NCBI RefSeq assembly: GCF_014646235.1
Contig: NZ_BMNB01000001.1
Location: 124,001-188,000, forward strand
DNA: 64,000 nt
Reading direction: 5' to 3'
Origin: Micromonospora sonchi
Lineage (GTDB): Bacteria > Actinomycetota > Actinomycetes > Mycobacteriales > Micromonosporaceae
In this document: piece after piece, positions 7,683 to 17,215 of the stretch
How positions within the stretch are numbered: the first letter of the stretch is position 1
Layout: each line of letters opens with the position of its first letter
Translations under genes and position numbers: made by a program
Notes under the pieces: generated by a model
Seen by the model: the letters and a program-made list of their open reading frames with translations, nothing else
Database searches by the model: none
Told to the model about the DNA's origin: nothing

Positions 7683-10600
7683 ATGACCCTGTTGCCGAGC
7701 CCGATCCCGCATCCGCTGGACTACTCGCCCTGGGATCTGCCCGGCTGGATGTACGAGGCCCTCGACTGGGTGGTCGGCGTGGAGTGGCCGGAGGGCGACG
7801 AACGCGCCGTCTGGGATCTGGCCGACCAGTGGTACGCGGTGGCCGGGGTTCTCTCCGGCCCGCAGACGGACGCGATCACCGCCGCCACCGAGGTGTTTCA
7901 GGGGTACGGCGCGGTGGGCGCGGTCGCGGCTGCGTTCGACACGGCGTGGCGACGGGTGGCCGAGGGCGTTGAGGCCCCGCTGCCGGTGTTGCTCGCCGTC
8001 ACCGGGGATCTGGGCCGGGTCGTCGAGGAGTGCGGCTGCGACATCGAGGGAGCCAAGCTCGAAGTCTGGATCGAGCTGGGCATCCTGGTGATCGAACTGC
8101 TGGGGCTGGCGGTTGCGGCGGTGCTCACCGCCGGGGCTGCCTCGCCGGCCGCCGCCGGGGCGATCGCCGCGACCCGGTTTCTGGTGCAGCAGATCTTCCG
8201 GCGGCTGCTGGCTCAGCTGGCTCGTAAGACCCTCAAGCAGGGCCTCAAGGAGGCCGGCGAACGGGCGGCGAAGCAGGTGGCCCGGGAGGGCGTGCGCGGC
8301 TTGGCACGCCGGGCCGCCCGAGAAGGGCTGGAGGAGGCGGCCGAGGAGGCGGGCGTCAGCCTGGCCACCCAGGCGTACCAGAACTCGACCGGGCGCCGGC
8401 ACGGTCTGGACGTCACCGATCTGGCTACCAACGCGATCGGCGGTCTGGCCGGCGGCGCGGCGGCGCCGCTGGCCGGCCTCGGCCGGCATGCCACCGGGAG
8501 GGTGGCCCGAATGGCCGAGCATGTCGGCCGGGAGATGACCGGCGAGATGATCGCCGATCAGGCGGCCAGCCTCGCCACCGGGCAGGGGCTGACGTCCCTG
8601 GAAGACGCCGCGAGGGCGGCCGCATCTGGTGCTCGTGGCTCGGCCACCGCCCAGACCGATCACGCCCTGCAGGCGCGACTCAACGGTCAGCTGAGCGCCC
8701 TGTCCGGTCCGTCTCTTCCGCCGCTGACACTGCCTGGGCCGGCTTCCCCCGAGCTACCGCTCGGCTCCGCCGCACTGACACATCCGTCTGCGGTTGGCTC
8801 GACGGGAGAGGCTCTGGTCCCTACCCAGCGGATCCCGGTCGAGTCGCTGTCCGCTGGTCCGTCCGGTGCCTCTGTGCTGCCAGGCGGGCCCTCGTCGGGT
8901 CCGGACGGCGGTGTCGTCCCGATCCCATCCGCCGAGCCGTCCCAGGCTGCGGGAGCGTCATATCACGCCAGTCCCGTCCAGGACGGAACACCGGACCGCC
9001 CGACGGAGTCGGCTCAGCGGCCGGAGACGCACCAGCCGATCCGCGAGGCCCCGATCATTGAGGCACCACGCGTAGCCGAGGTCACCAGCACACCTACTGC
9101 CGTGATCCCGTCCACGATGGTCCCGGCGGAAGGGCCGATCGGCCCGTCGGGCCCGACGTTATCCACGGCCGCTCCGCCGTTGACCACGCCGGCTCCCGTT
9201 CCGGGCGCCGTCACCGCTGCGGAGATGACCGGCACGGGCGCAGTTGGCGGTAGTGCGGCCACCTCGACTGGCCCGGCCCATGCGACCAGCCCGACGACAA
9301 CGACCAGCATCGGCGGGCCAGCGACTGCGCAGGGCCCGGCGGCAGTCGGATCGGCGGTGCACCCGTTGCCGGACACGCTGACGGCAGCGAGATCGACGGA
9401 GGTCAACCAGCCCGTCGGAGCGTCGCCTCGGCCGGAGTCGCCTGCGCCGTCACGGTCCGTGCTGGTCGAAGCACTCGCCCCGAACTCTGAGGTGGCGAAC
9501 TCTCCGGCGCGCGCCACCCAGCCGACCTCGCCGCCGGGGCCCGATGATCAAAACGGTGGCAGTTGGGCCGCCGAGCAGGAGGCCCTCGAACGGCGCCGCT
9601 ATCAGGGCTACTACGAGTCGCAGCGGGTTCACTATGAGGAGACTCGCCGGTTGCGTGAGGTTGCTCGACTCAGAAACCAGGCGGGGGAGCACTACCAACG
9701 GGCGGGTGACTTCGCGGCGTACGCGCGACAGCTCCATCAGGCGGGTCACCGTAGCGCGTCGGCGGGCTGGCAGCGGGCGGCTGACGAGGAGACCCGTGCG
9801 TACGGCGAGTGTCTGGATCTGGCCGAGGCGGTTCTGGACGGTTCCGTCGTTCCCGAGGTGGTGGCCGTCGACCAGCCGGAGGACTTCCACCGGATCAACG
9901 ATGACGTTGGTGATCTCGCGTCTGGCGGGATCGGGACCGCGGACCGCTCGGCGCTGACCGGCGACGATGATCCGCCGCCGATCGACCGGTCCCGTCGGTA
10001 CGGCCAGCCCGGCGGGCTGCGTCCGCCGCTCGCCCTGCACCAGTTGGACGTGGAGCGGCAGGTGCCCCGGGACGCGGCCGGCGAGGTGGTGCGTACGGCG
10101 GATCCCCGGGTGGGCGACTGGTTCGGGCTGGTGAACGACGGGGGGCCGCAGGCGGACCCGACGCGGGGCATCAACTGCCTGGACTGCACGCTCTCGCTCT
10201 TCGACACCTGGGTGCATGGCCGTCCCCGGGTGGCGGCGCCGCGCACCTTCGACGCGTACCAGGCCGGTGACGTCAACCGGCCGCTCAACGGCGAGCACGA
10301 CGGCACCGCGCGGGTGGAGGACGTCACCGGGGGGCGCTTCCAGCGACTCTGTGACGGCACTGCCATCACCCCGGCTGAAAAGCAGCGGGCACTGGACACG
10401 GGGTACCGCAACTTGCACGACCAACTCCTGCTGGGTGGCCACGGCAGTTTCGCCTTCGTCGTCAACCATCTGGAGCGGGGCGGTGCGCACATCTGGGTGG
10501 CGCTGAACCAGAACGGCACCGTGCTCTACGTCGATCCGCAGATCGGGCTGGTCAGCGATGGGCCGCTGTACCGGCACCACGGGGCCGCATACCCGTTCAA

Positions 10601-10781
10601 CGCCCTCGACGCGGACGTGCTGGTGCTCGACGGCACCGCCCGGCCGATGCCGCTGGCCGGGTTGCGGCGGGGTCTTTACAGCCGGCGACCGGACCTGCCG
10701 GACTATCCGCCCGCCGAGGAGTATCAGGGGTACGGGGAGCCGTACCTCAACCACATGCACCTGCTCGGCGGTTCAGGGTAG
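7683..10781 (+). CDS. Polymorphic toxin with CpnT-like N-domain and C-terminal papain-fold glutamine deamidase (Tox-PL)
   Basis: 1032 residues. Residues 1-130 match the WXG100-like domain at the start of CpnT-type proteins (VEWPEGDERAVWDLADQW). Residues 140-175 are hydrophobic, 175-330 are helical, and 340-620 form a low-complexity Pro/Ser/Thr/Ala linker. Residues 635-710 form a charged helical region. The C-terminal 200 residues carry a papain-like triad: N831-C832 in NCLDC, H936 in GGAHIWVALN and D951 in VDPQ, the pattern of toxin glutamine deamidases. A ribosome site GGGAGA precedes the ATG. It is probably a T7SS-exported effector; the target is unknown. No dedicated immunity gene follows it. 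Confidence 0.85.
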   Translation: MTLLPSPIPHPLDYSPWDLPGWMYEALDWVVGVEWPEGDERAVWDLADQWYAVAGVLSGPQTDAITAATEVFQGYGAVGAVAAAFDTAWRRVAEGVEAPLPVLLAVTGDLGRVVEECGCDIEGAKLEVWIELGILVIELLGLAVAAVLTAGAASPAAAGAIAATRFLVQQIFRRLLAQLARKTLKQGLKEAGERAAKQVAREGVRGLARRAAREGLEEAAEEAGVSLATQAYQNSTGRRHGLDVTDLATNAIGGLAGGAAAPLAGLGRHATGRVARMAEHVGREMTGEMIADQAASLATGQGLTSLEDAARAAASGARGSATAQTDHALQARLNGQLSALSGPSLPPLTLPGPASPELPLGSAALTHPSAVGSTGEALVPTQRIPVESLSAGPSGASVLPGGPSSGPDGGVVPIPSAEPSQAAGASYHASPVQDGTPDRPTESAQRPETHQPIREAPIIEAPRVAEVTSTPTAVIPSTMVPAEGPIGPSGPTLSTAAPPLTTPAPVPGAVTAAEMTGTGAVGGSAATSTGPAHATSPTTTTSIGGPATAQGPAAVGSAVHPLPDTLTAARSTEVNQPVGASPRPESPAPSRSVLVEALAPNSEVANSPARATQPTSPPGPDDQNGGSWAAEQEALERRRYQGYYESQRVHYEETRRLREVARLRNQAGEHYQRAGDFAAYARQLHQAGHRSASAGWQRAADEETRAYGECLDLAEAVLDGSVVPEVVAVDQPEDFHRINDDVGDLASGGIGTADRSALTGDDDPPPIDRSRRYGQPGGLRPPLALHQLDVERQVPRDAAGEVVRTADPRVGDWFGLVNDGGPQADPTRGINCLDCTLSLFDTWVHGRPRVAAPRTFDAYQAGDVNRPLNGEHDGTARVEDVTGGRFQRLCDGTAITPAEKQRALDTGYRNLHDQLLLGGHGSFAFVVNHLERGGAHIWVALNQNGTVLYVDPQIGLVSDGPLYRHHGAAYPFNALDADVLVLDGTARPMPLAGLRRGLYSRRPDLPDYPPAEEYQGYGEPYLNHMHLLGGSG

Positions 10782-10926
10782 GCACCCGCCGAAGCCGGTC
10801 AGTCCGACGCAACGAGGACGGCTGTCGGGGTGGCGCCGCGCACATGCGGGATGCTCGATGACCAACCGGGGTCGGGTCCCGGTAGTAGCCTGACCGGCGA
10901 TTCCCCGCCAGGGGGAGGAACGGTGG

Positions 10927-12096
10927 GTGATCATGTCGGTACGTCGCCATGCGGCGCGGCTCGCGACGGTCTGCGTACTGCTGGGCGGCCTGGTGTCACT
11001 CGGTGGTGCGCCTGCTCATGCCGACGAGGATCGGGTGCGGGTGCGCTCGAAGGGCAGCTTCACCGCCGGCCGTTCCGCCGAGGACGTCCGCCTGGAGGTG
11101 CGCAAGCGGACGAAGGGTTGTGTGCGGGTGCGCGGCGCGCTGGGCCTGAGCCTGCCCGGCCTCCGGCCCGACCAGGTCGCGGTGCAGGCACAGGTGGACC
11201 GCGATTGGGTGACCGTGCCGGTCAGCGGCGGTGACGGCCTGGTGACCACCGCGCCGGTGGCGCCGGCCAAGGACGAACTGTGCAAGGGCAAGAGCGCCAC
11301 GATCCGGTACCGCGTCGCCTTCGGCGCCGACGCGCCCGGCGGACGGCTGATCGTGACGGGCGAGGCGGTCACGGCGCGGGGTGCCCTGCTGGGCCGGGCT
11401 GCGGCCGAGTCCAGGGTGGCCGGCGGCCGGGTCGCTCCGTCGCCGAGCCCCAGCCCCAGTCCCAGCCCGAGCGAGAGTGCGGAGGTCGCCGAGGAACCGC
11501 CCGTCGCGATCACGCCGACGGTGGCGCTCGCCGCGGACAACCCCGGCGAACCGGCGCAGGCGGTCGACGGATCCTCCGGCGGGTCACCGGTGATGTATGT
11601 CGGGATCGCCATGGTGGCCGCGGGTGCCCTGCTCATCGGGTTGCTGGTGCACCGGTCACGCAAGGACCGGAGCCGGCGCGGCGAGCACGACGGCGTCCCC
11701 CTGCCGCGCAACCCGGGTGGCACCACCTACCGCTCCACGCGCGGCTCCGGTGCCGCGCCGACCCCGTCCGGTCCGGGCAGCCCGCCGGTGCCGCCCGGAC
11801 GCGGAGCCGTGCCGCCGGCCGCACCCGGCCAGGTGTACGGGGCGAGTCGCCCCGCCCAGCCTCGGGTCTACGGGGGCACGCCCGCGGCCCGGCCGTCCGG
11901 CGGCCTGTACGGTGCGCGTCCGGCCAACCCGGGCGAGCAGACCCAGGCGATGCCGCCGGAGGCCACCGCCGTTCCGCCGACCGCTGCCTCGCCCGACCCG
12001 GCCGGGCCTGGGGTGTCGCCGGGACGACCGGATGCGCCGCTGGCGGCCACCGGAGAGGACGACGAGCCGAGGTACGGACGCGGGCTCCCCGGCTGA
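10927..12096 (+). CDS. Secreted or membrane-anchored protein with Pro-rich cytoplasmic tail
   Basis: 389 residues. A signal peptide ends near APAHA, followed by an extracellular domain of about 140 residues with two Cys, a (PS)n linker, one membrane helix (VMYVGIAMVAAGALLIGLLV) and a long Pro/Gly/Ala-rich tail. GTG is chosen because GGGGGAGGAA lies 6-8 nt upstream; ATG six bases later is possible. The layout (type I membrane protein) suggests a surface role. I do not recognise the family. It lies between the toxin gene and manB, on the same strand as both, with gaps of 145 and 69 nt. Confidence 0.7.
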   Translation: MIMSVRRHAARLATVCVLLGGLVSLGGAPAHADEDRVRVRSKGSFTAGRSAEDVRLEVRKRTKGCVRVRGALGLSLPGLRPDQVAVQAQVDRDWVTVPVSGGDGLVTTAPVAPAKDELCKGKSATIRYRVAFGADAPGGRLIVTGEAVTARGALLGRAAAESRVAGGRVAPSPSPSPSPSPSESAEVAEEPPVAITPTVALAADNPGEPAQAVDGSSGGSPVMYVGIAMVAAGALLIGLLVHRSRKDRSRRGEHDGVPLPRNPGGTTYRSTRGSGAAPTPSGPGSPPVPPGRGAVPPAAPGQVYGASRPAQPRVYGGTPAARPSGGLYGARPANPGEQTQAMPPEATAVPPTAASPDPAGPGVSPGRPDAPLAATGEDDEPRYGRGLPG

Positions 12097-12165
12097 GCCG
12101 GGTCGCGGGTGGTGCCTCCGATACGCTCAGCTTCGTTGACGACCTGCTGCCGAGGAGTGGAACCG

Positions 12166-13545
12166 GTGTCTGATCTGTCCCAGATCGTTAAGGCGTACGA
12201 CGTCCGTGGGACGGTGCCGGACCAGTGGGACGAGCGTGTCGCCGGGGCGCTGGGCAGCGCCTTCGCGCAGATGCTCGACGCCACCGGCGAGCCGGGGAAG
12301 GCGGTGCTGATCGGGCACGACATGCGGGCGTCCGGGCCGGGGCTGGCGGGCGCCTTCGCGGCCGGTCTCCGTGCCGAGGGCCGTCCGGTGATCGAGATCG
12401 GGCTCGCCTCGACCGACATGATCTACTACGCCTCCGGCTCGCTCGGGCTGCCCGGGGCGATGTTCACCGCCAGCCACAACCCGGCGCAGTACAACGGCAT
12501 CAAGATGTGCCACGCCGGTGCCCGCCCGGTCGGGCAGGACAGCGGGCTCGCCGAGGTCCGCGACCGGGCGCAGGCCCTGCTGGACAAGGACGAGCCGCTC
12601 GGCGAGCCGGCCGCGTCGACCGAGCGGCGCGACCTGCTGACGGACTACGCGGCACACCTTCGCACCCTGGTGGACCTCTCCGGCATCCGGCCGTTGACGG
12701 TGGTGGTCGACGCGGGCAACGGCATGGGCGGGCACACCGTGCCCAGCGTGCTCGGTGACGCCGTCCTGCCGGCCCTGCCGCTGCGGATCGTGCCGTTGTA
12801 CTTCGAGTTGGACGGCACGTTCCCCAATCACGAGGCCAACCCGCTGGACCCGGCCAACCTGGTCGACCTGCAACGCGCCGTGGTGGCGCACGGCGCGGAC
12901 ATCGGGCTGGCGTTCGACGGCGACGCCGACCGTTGTTTCGTGGTCGACGAGCGCGGTGAACCGGTCTCGCCGTCGGCGATCACCGCGCTGGTGGCGGCCC
13001 GCGAGTTGGCCAAGCATCCCGGCTCGACGGTGATCCACAACCTGATCACGTCGAACGCGGTGCCGGAGATCATCCGCGAGCACGGCGGCGAGCCGGTGGT
13101 GGCCCGGGTGGGCCACTCGTTCATCAAGGCCGAGATGGCCCGTACCAACGCGATCTTCGGTGGCGAGCACTCGGCCCACTACTACTTCCGGGACTTCTGG
13201 TTCGCCGACACCGGCATGCTGGCCGCGATGCACACCCTGGCGGCGCTCGGCGAGCAGTCGTTGCCGCTGTCCACGCTGGCAGCCGAGTACGAGCGGTACG
13301 TCGCCTCGGGTGAGATCAACTCTACGGTGGCGGATCAGGCGGCCACGATGGTCGAGGTGCGGGCCGCGTACCCGGACGCCGCAGCCGACGAGATGGACGG
13401 GCTCACCCTGCGCTTTTCCGACGGTGCGTGGTTCAACCTGCGCGCCTCGAACACCGAGCCGCTGCTGCGACTCAACGTCGAGGCACCGACTACCGAGCGG
13501 ATGACTTCGCTGCGCGACGAGGTGCTCGACCGGGTTCGCCGATAG
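12166..13545 (+). CDS. manB: Phosphomannomutase/phosphoglucomutase
   Basis: 459 residues, alpha-D-phosphohexomutase family. It interconverts mannose-6-phosphate and mannose-1-phosphate for GDP-mannose and mannolipid synthesis. The phosphoserine loop is TASHNP (Ser103), the metal loop DGDADR, the sugar-specificity loop GGEHSAHYYF and the phosphate-binding RASNTEPLLRLN. The GTG start has GAGGAG upstream. It heads a block of manB, a Trm112-like gene, a SIS gene and, after a CDF gene, manA, an arrangement seen around pmmA/manA in mycobacteria and relatives. Confidence 0.92.
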   Translation: MSDLSQIVKAYDVRGTVPDQWDERVAGALGSAFAQMLDATGEPGKAVLIGHDMRASGPGLAGAFAAGLRAEGRPVIEIGLASTDMIYYASGSLGLPGAMFTASHNPAQYNGIKMCHAGARPVGQDSGLAEVRDRAQALLDKDEPLGEPAASTERRDLLTDYAAHLRTLVDLSGIRPLTVVVDAGNGMGGHTVPSVLGDAVLPALPLRIVPLYFELDGTFPNHEANPLDPANLVDLQRAVVAHGADIGLAFDGDADRCFVVDERGEPVSPSAITALVAARELAKHPGSTVIHNLITSNAVPEIIREHGGEPVVARVGHSFIKAEMARTNAIFGGEHSAHYYFRDFWFADTGMLAAMHTLAALGEQSLPLSTLAAEYERYVASGEINSTVADQAATMVEVRAAYPDAAADEMDGLTLRFSDGAWFNLRASNTEPLLRLNVEAPTTERMTSLRDEVLDRVRR

Positions 13546-13607
13546 GATCGCTCGCGCCGATCGGCACCGTCGATCGGTCAAGCCGCATACGTGGAAGGAG
13601 CCGCGCA

Positions 13608-13790
13608 GTGGCCCTCGACCCGCAGTTGCTGGAAATTCTCGCCTGCCCGGACACACACCATGCGCCGCTCGACTACGACGCGCAGGCCCAGACGCTGACC
13701 TGCACCGAGTGCGGCCGAATCTTCGAGGTCCGCGACGACGTGCCGGTGTTGCTGCTGGACGAGGCCCGCGGCCCCGCGGAGTCGTCGTGA
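13608..13790 (+). CDS. Trm112-like small zinc-ribbon protein
   Basis: 60 residues; the GTG start has GGAAGGAG upstream, and longer readings overlap manB. The sequence follows the Trm112/YcaR (UPF0434) pattern: LLEILACPDTHHAPLDYD, then LTCTECGRIFEVRDDVPVLL. The first pair of the usual zinc site is reduced to one Cys (CPDTHH) while CTEC is intact. Trm112-type proteins can act as methyltransferase partners; no partner is visible. It overlaps the SIS gene by GTGA. Confidence 0.88.
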   Translation: MALDPQLLEILACPDTHHAPLDYDAQAQTLTCTECGRIFEVRDDVPVLLLDEARGPAESS

Positions 13791-14983
13791 TCGACGGAAC
13801 GGCCGGCGTCAGCGGCCACCGCCACGCCGACGACCAGCTGCTCGACGACCCGCAGACGTTGGCCGAGCGAGATCCGGGCGGCATGCTGCGGCACACCGCC
13901 TCGGCCGGCGCCCAGGTTCGCGAATCCGCTGCGTTGGCCGCCGAGGCGAACCTGTCTGTGCTCGGTGGCGAGGGCCGCCCCCGGGCGGTGGTCATCGCTG
14001 GGATCGGCACCGCCGGACGTACCGGTGACGTGCTGGCCACGGTCGCCGGGCCGCGTTGCCCGGTGCCGGTCATCCCGCACCGCAGCGCGGGGGTGCCCGG
14101 CTGGGTCGGCGCGGCCGACGTGGTGATCGCGGTCAGCGCCTCGGGTCGCAGTCCGGAGGCGCTGGGCGCCGCCGAGGCCGCACACCGGCGGGGGGCCCGG
14201 CTGGTCGCGGTGGGCCCGGCGGACTCGCAGCTCCAGTCGATGGCCGATCGGGCCCGCGCCCCCTTCATCCCGGTGCCCCGGCGGGCCCCGGCGCGGGCCA
14301 GTCTCTGGGCGCTGACCGTGCCGGTCCTGCTCGCCGCCCGGGCGCTCGGCCTGGTGAAGGTCAACGAGGCGGATCTTGCGGAGACGGCGGCCCGGCTGGA
14401 CGCCGAAGCCGATCGCTGTCGTCCGAGCGCCGAGTCGTTCGTCAATCCGGCGAAGTCCCTCGCGCTGGGCCTGGCCGGGTCGATCCCGATCGTGTGGGGT
14501 TCGTCGCCGCTGGCTGCGGTCGCCGCCCGCCGGTTCGGCGACACCCTGTCGGCCAACGCCCGCTACCCGGTGGTCACCGGGGCACTCGGTGAGGCCGGTC
14601 GGGGACGGGTCGGTCTGCTGGACGGCGTCTTCGGCGGTCTGGCCGAGGGAGAGCGGAACATCTTCGCCGATCCGGATGAGTCAGCGGGCGAGGAGAGCCG
14701 GCTGCGGCTGGTGTTGCTGCGCGACGGCGGCCTCAACGCCGAGGACGACGCCGACGAGCCCCTCGCGGTCGAGGAGCGGCGCGCCGACGCGGTGCAGACC
14801 CTCGCCGAGCGGCGCGGCGTACGGTGTGACGTGGTCACCGCCGAGGGCGGTTCGGCGCTGGAACGGCTGGCCTCACTGGTGGCGGTCCCGGACTTCGCGT
14901 CGATCTATCTGGCGCTGGCGCACGGCCTGGATCCGATGGCCGTGCCGGCGATCACGGAGATGAAGGAGCTGGCCAACCAGTGA
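13787..14983 (+). CDS. SIS-domain sugar isomerase-like protein
   Basis: 398 residues. It has two sugar-isomerase (SIS) folds: the first has AADVVIAVSASGRSPEALGAAEAA (about residues 108-131), the second spans about residues 215-395. It resembles the bifunctional phosphoglucose/phosphomannose isomerase family and the mycobacterial gene between manB and manA. It may isomerise a phospho-sugar or regulate mannose flux; catalytic residues were not confirmed. The start overlaps the Trm112 gene stop. A CDF transporter follows 16 nt later. Confidence 0.82.
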   Translation: MIDGTAGVSGHRHADDQLLDDPQTLAERDPGGMLRHTASAGAQVRESAALAAEANLSVLGGEGRPRAVVIAGIGTAGRTGDVLATVAGPRCPVPVIPHRSAGVPGWVGAADVVIAVSASGRSPEALGAAEAAHRRGARLVAVGPADSQLQSMADRARAPFIPVPRRAPARASLWALTVPVLLAARALGLVKVNEADLAETAARLDAEADRCRPSAESFVNPAKSLALGLAGSIPIVWGSSPLAAVAARRFGDTLSANARYPVVTGALGEAGRGRVGLLDGVFGGLAEGERNIFADPDESAGEESRLRLVLLRDGGLNAEDDADEPLAVEERRADAVQTLAERRGVRCDVVTAEGGSALERLASLVAVPDFASIYLALAHGLDPMAVPAITEMKELANQ

Positions 14984-14999
14984 CCTGCGGAGCGGCGGC

Positions 15000-15953
15000 G
15001 TGAGCGCTCAGGGCGGCACCCGGGCGATCATCGCCGCCTTGCTGGCCAACTTCGGCATCGCCGTGACGAAGTTCGTCGCGTACCTGTTGACGAGCTCGTC
15101 GTCGATGCTGGCCGAGTCGATCCACTCGGTCGCCGACACGGGCAACCAGGCCCTGCTGCTGTTGGGCGGTCGGCGGGCCAGGCGGGCGGCCACCCCGCAG
15201 CACCCCTTCGGCTACGGCCGCGAGCGGTACGTCTACGCCTTCATCGTGGCGATCGTGTTGTTCAGCCTCGGTGGGCTCTTCGCGCTCTACGAGGCGTGGC
15301 ACAAGTGGGCCGACCGGCACGGGATCACCAGCTGGCAGTGGGTGCCGGTGACGGTCCTGGTGGTGGCGATCGTGCTGGAGTCGTTCTCCTTCCGTACCGC
15401 GATCAGGGAGTCCAACCTGGTCCGGGGCCGCGAGTCCTGGATCAGGTTCATCCGCCGGGCCAAGGCCCCGGAACTGCCGGTGGTGCTGCTGGAGGACTTC
15501 GGCGCCCTGGTCGGTCTGGTCTTCGCCCTGTTCGGGGTGGGGATGACGCTGGCCACCGGCGACGGCCGGTGGGACGCGGCGGGCACCGCGATGATCGGGG
15601 TGCTGCTGGTGACGATCGCGATCGTGCTCGCCGTGGAGACGAAGAGCCTGCTGCTCGGCGAGGGGGCCGAACCGGCCGAGGTCGCCGCCATCGAGCGGGC
15701 GGTCGCCGCCGGCCCCGAGGTCGAGCGGATCATCCACATGAAGACGCTCTACCTGGGCCCGGAGGAGCTGCTGGTGGCCGCGAAGATCGTGGTGCCGCGC
15801 TGCGAGAGCGCCGAGGACGTGGCCCGGGACATCGACGCGGTCGAGGCGCGGATCCGCGCCGCCCTGCCGGTCGCCCGGATCATCTACCTGGAACCGGACA
15901 TCTACCATGCCGAAGTCGGGCCGGCGGAGGCGTCCGGCCGACGGGAGAACTGA
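15000..15953 (+). CDS. Cation diffusion facilitator family transporter
   Basis: 317 residues with about six membrane segments and a cytoplasmic C-terminal domain, the CDF layout for divalent metal efflux (Zn, Fe, Mn or Co). Metal-site residues are in SMLAESIHSVADTGNQ (segment 2) and VLLEDFGALVGL (segment 5). The ESIHSVAD/LEDFGA forms differ from the classic HxxxD/HxxxD zinc site, which hints at a manganese- or iron-type substrate. It sits between the SIS gene and manA with 1 nt before manA, so it is part of the operon although not obviously part of mannose metabolism. Confidence 0.88.
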   Translation: MSAQGGTRAIIAALLANFGIAVTKFVAYLLTSSSSMLAESIHSVADTGNQALLLLGGRRARRAATPQHPFGYGRERYVYAFIVAIVLFSLGGLFALYEAWHKWADRHGITSWQWVPVTVLVVAIVLESFSFRTAIRESNLVRGRESWIRFIRRAKAPELPVVLLEDFGALVGLVFALFGVGMTLATGDGRWDAAGTAMIGVLLVTIAIVLAVETKSLLLGEGAEPAEVAAIERAVAAGPEVERIIHMKTLYLGPEELLVAAKIVVPRCESAEDVARDIDAVEARIRAALPVARIIYLEPDIYHAEVGPAEASGRREN

Positions 15954-15954
15954 C

Positions 15955-17118
15955 GTGGAAGCGCTGTACGGGCCGATCAAGGACTACGCCTGGGGGTCCC
16001 GTTCGGCGATCGCCGAGTTGCAGGGGCGGCCGGTGCCCAGCGACGGGCCGGAAGCCGAACTCTGGCTGGGGTCACACCCGGGCGCGCCGGCCGTCGTCGA
16101 GCGCGACGGGCTGCGGGTCGCGTTGACCGAGGTGATCGCCGCCGATCCGGACGGCTGGCTCGGCCGGCGGGTGATCGACAGGTTCGGCTCGCGGTTGCCG
16201 TTCCTGCTCAAGGTGCTGGCCGCGGAGGCCCCGCTGAGCCTGCAGGCCCACCCCGACGCCGCGCAGGCCCGGGCCGGTTACGCGGCGGACCAGGCCCGGA
16301 CCACGGGGCACCGTAACTACGTCGACCCGTTCCACAAGCCCGAGCTGCTGGTGGCGCTCGGGCCGATGGAGGCGCTCTGCGGGTTCCGGGATCCGGCCAT
16401 CTCGGCAGCGGTGCTCGCCGGGTTCGGCGTACCGGAGCTGGGGCCGGTGCTCGACGCGCTGGGTGCCGGGCCGGCAGGGTTGGCCGAGGCCGTACGGCTG
16501 CTGCTGACCTGGCCGGCGGCGGAGCGTGCCGGGCTGGTCGCGGCGGTACGGGCGGCGGCGGTCGCCGGGCCGGACGCGGAACTGGTGGCGCTGCTGGCCG
16601 AGGCGTACCCGGCCGATCCGGGGGTGCTCGTCGCGTTGCTGCTCAACCGGGTGCGGTTGGCCCCGGGCGAGGCGATCTGGATGCCGGCCGGAAACCTGCA
16701 CGCGTACCTGCGGGGTACCGGCGTCGAGGTGATGGCGGCCAGCGACAACGTGCTGCGCGGGGGGTTGACGCCGAAGCGGGTGGACGTGCCCGAACTGCTC
16801 CGGGTGCTCCGCTTCGAGGTGCTCGACCAGCCGGTGATGCCGCCCCGGCAGGCGGCCGGCGGGGTGGTGACGTGGCCGGTGCCGGTGGAGGACTTCGCCC
16901 TGCACCGGGTGACGGTGGCGGACGATCGGCCCAAGGTGACGCTGGCGGTGCCGGGGCCACGGGTGGTGCTCTGCACGTCCGGAGGGGTCACCGTGGACGA
17001 CGGCGTCGGTTCGGTGACGCTCACCATGGGGCATACCGCGGTCGGGTCGGCGGACGCCGGCTCGCTGACGGTGACGGGCACGGGGACGGCGTACGTCGCC
17101 ACCAGCGGCCTGAGCTGA
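15955..17118 (+). CDS. manA: Mannose-6-phosphate isomerase, class I
   Basis: 387 residues; zinc-dependent, interconverts fructose-6-phosphate and mannose-6-phosphate and feeds manB. Motifs: KDYAWGS near the start, LSLQAHPD (zinc-binding Gln and His), FHKPELLVALGPMEALCGFR with a metal Glu, and WMPAGNLHAYLRGTGVEVMAASDNVLRGGLTPK with the last His and the catalytic Arg. GTG is chosen because GGGAG lies just upstream and the start is adjacent to the CDF stop. Confidence 0.93.
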   Translation: MEALYGPIKDYAWGSRSAIAELQGRPVPSDGPEAELWLGSHPGAPAVVERDGLRVALTEVIAADPDGWLGRRVIDRFGSRLPFLLKVLAAEAPLSLQAHPDAAQARAGYAADQARTTGHRNYVDPFHKPELLVALGPMEALCGFRDPAISAAVLAGFGVPELGPVLDALGAGPAGLAEAVRLLLTWPAAERAGLVAAVRAAAVAGPDAELVALLAEAYPADPGVLVALLLNRVRLAPGEAIWMPAGNLHAYLRGTGVEVMAASDNVLRGGLTPKRVDVPELLRVLRFEVLDQPVMPPRQAAGGVVTWPVPVEDFALHRVTVADDRPKVTLAVPGPRVVLCTSGGVTVDDGVGSVTLTMGHTAVGSADAGSLTVTGTGTAYVATSGLS

Positions 17119-17215
17119 GCCGGCACGATGGCACATTCCGCGACATCACGGCACGCCGACAAGTCCGACTTCTCCGGAATAGCTTGACTCGTCCCTAGCC
17201 CCGTGTGACTCTATG

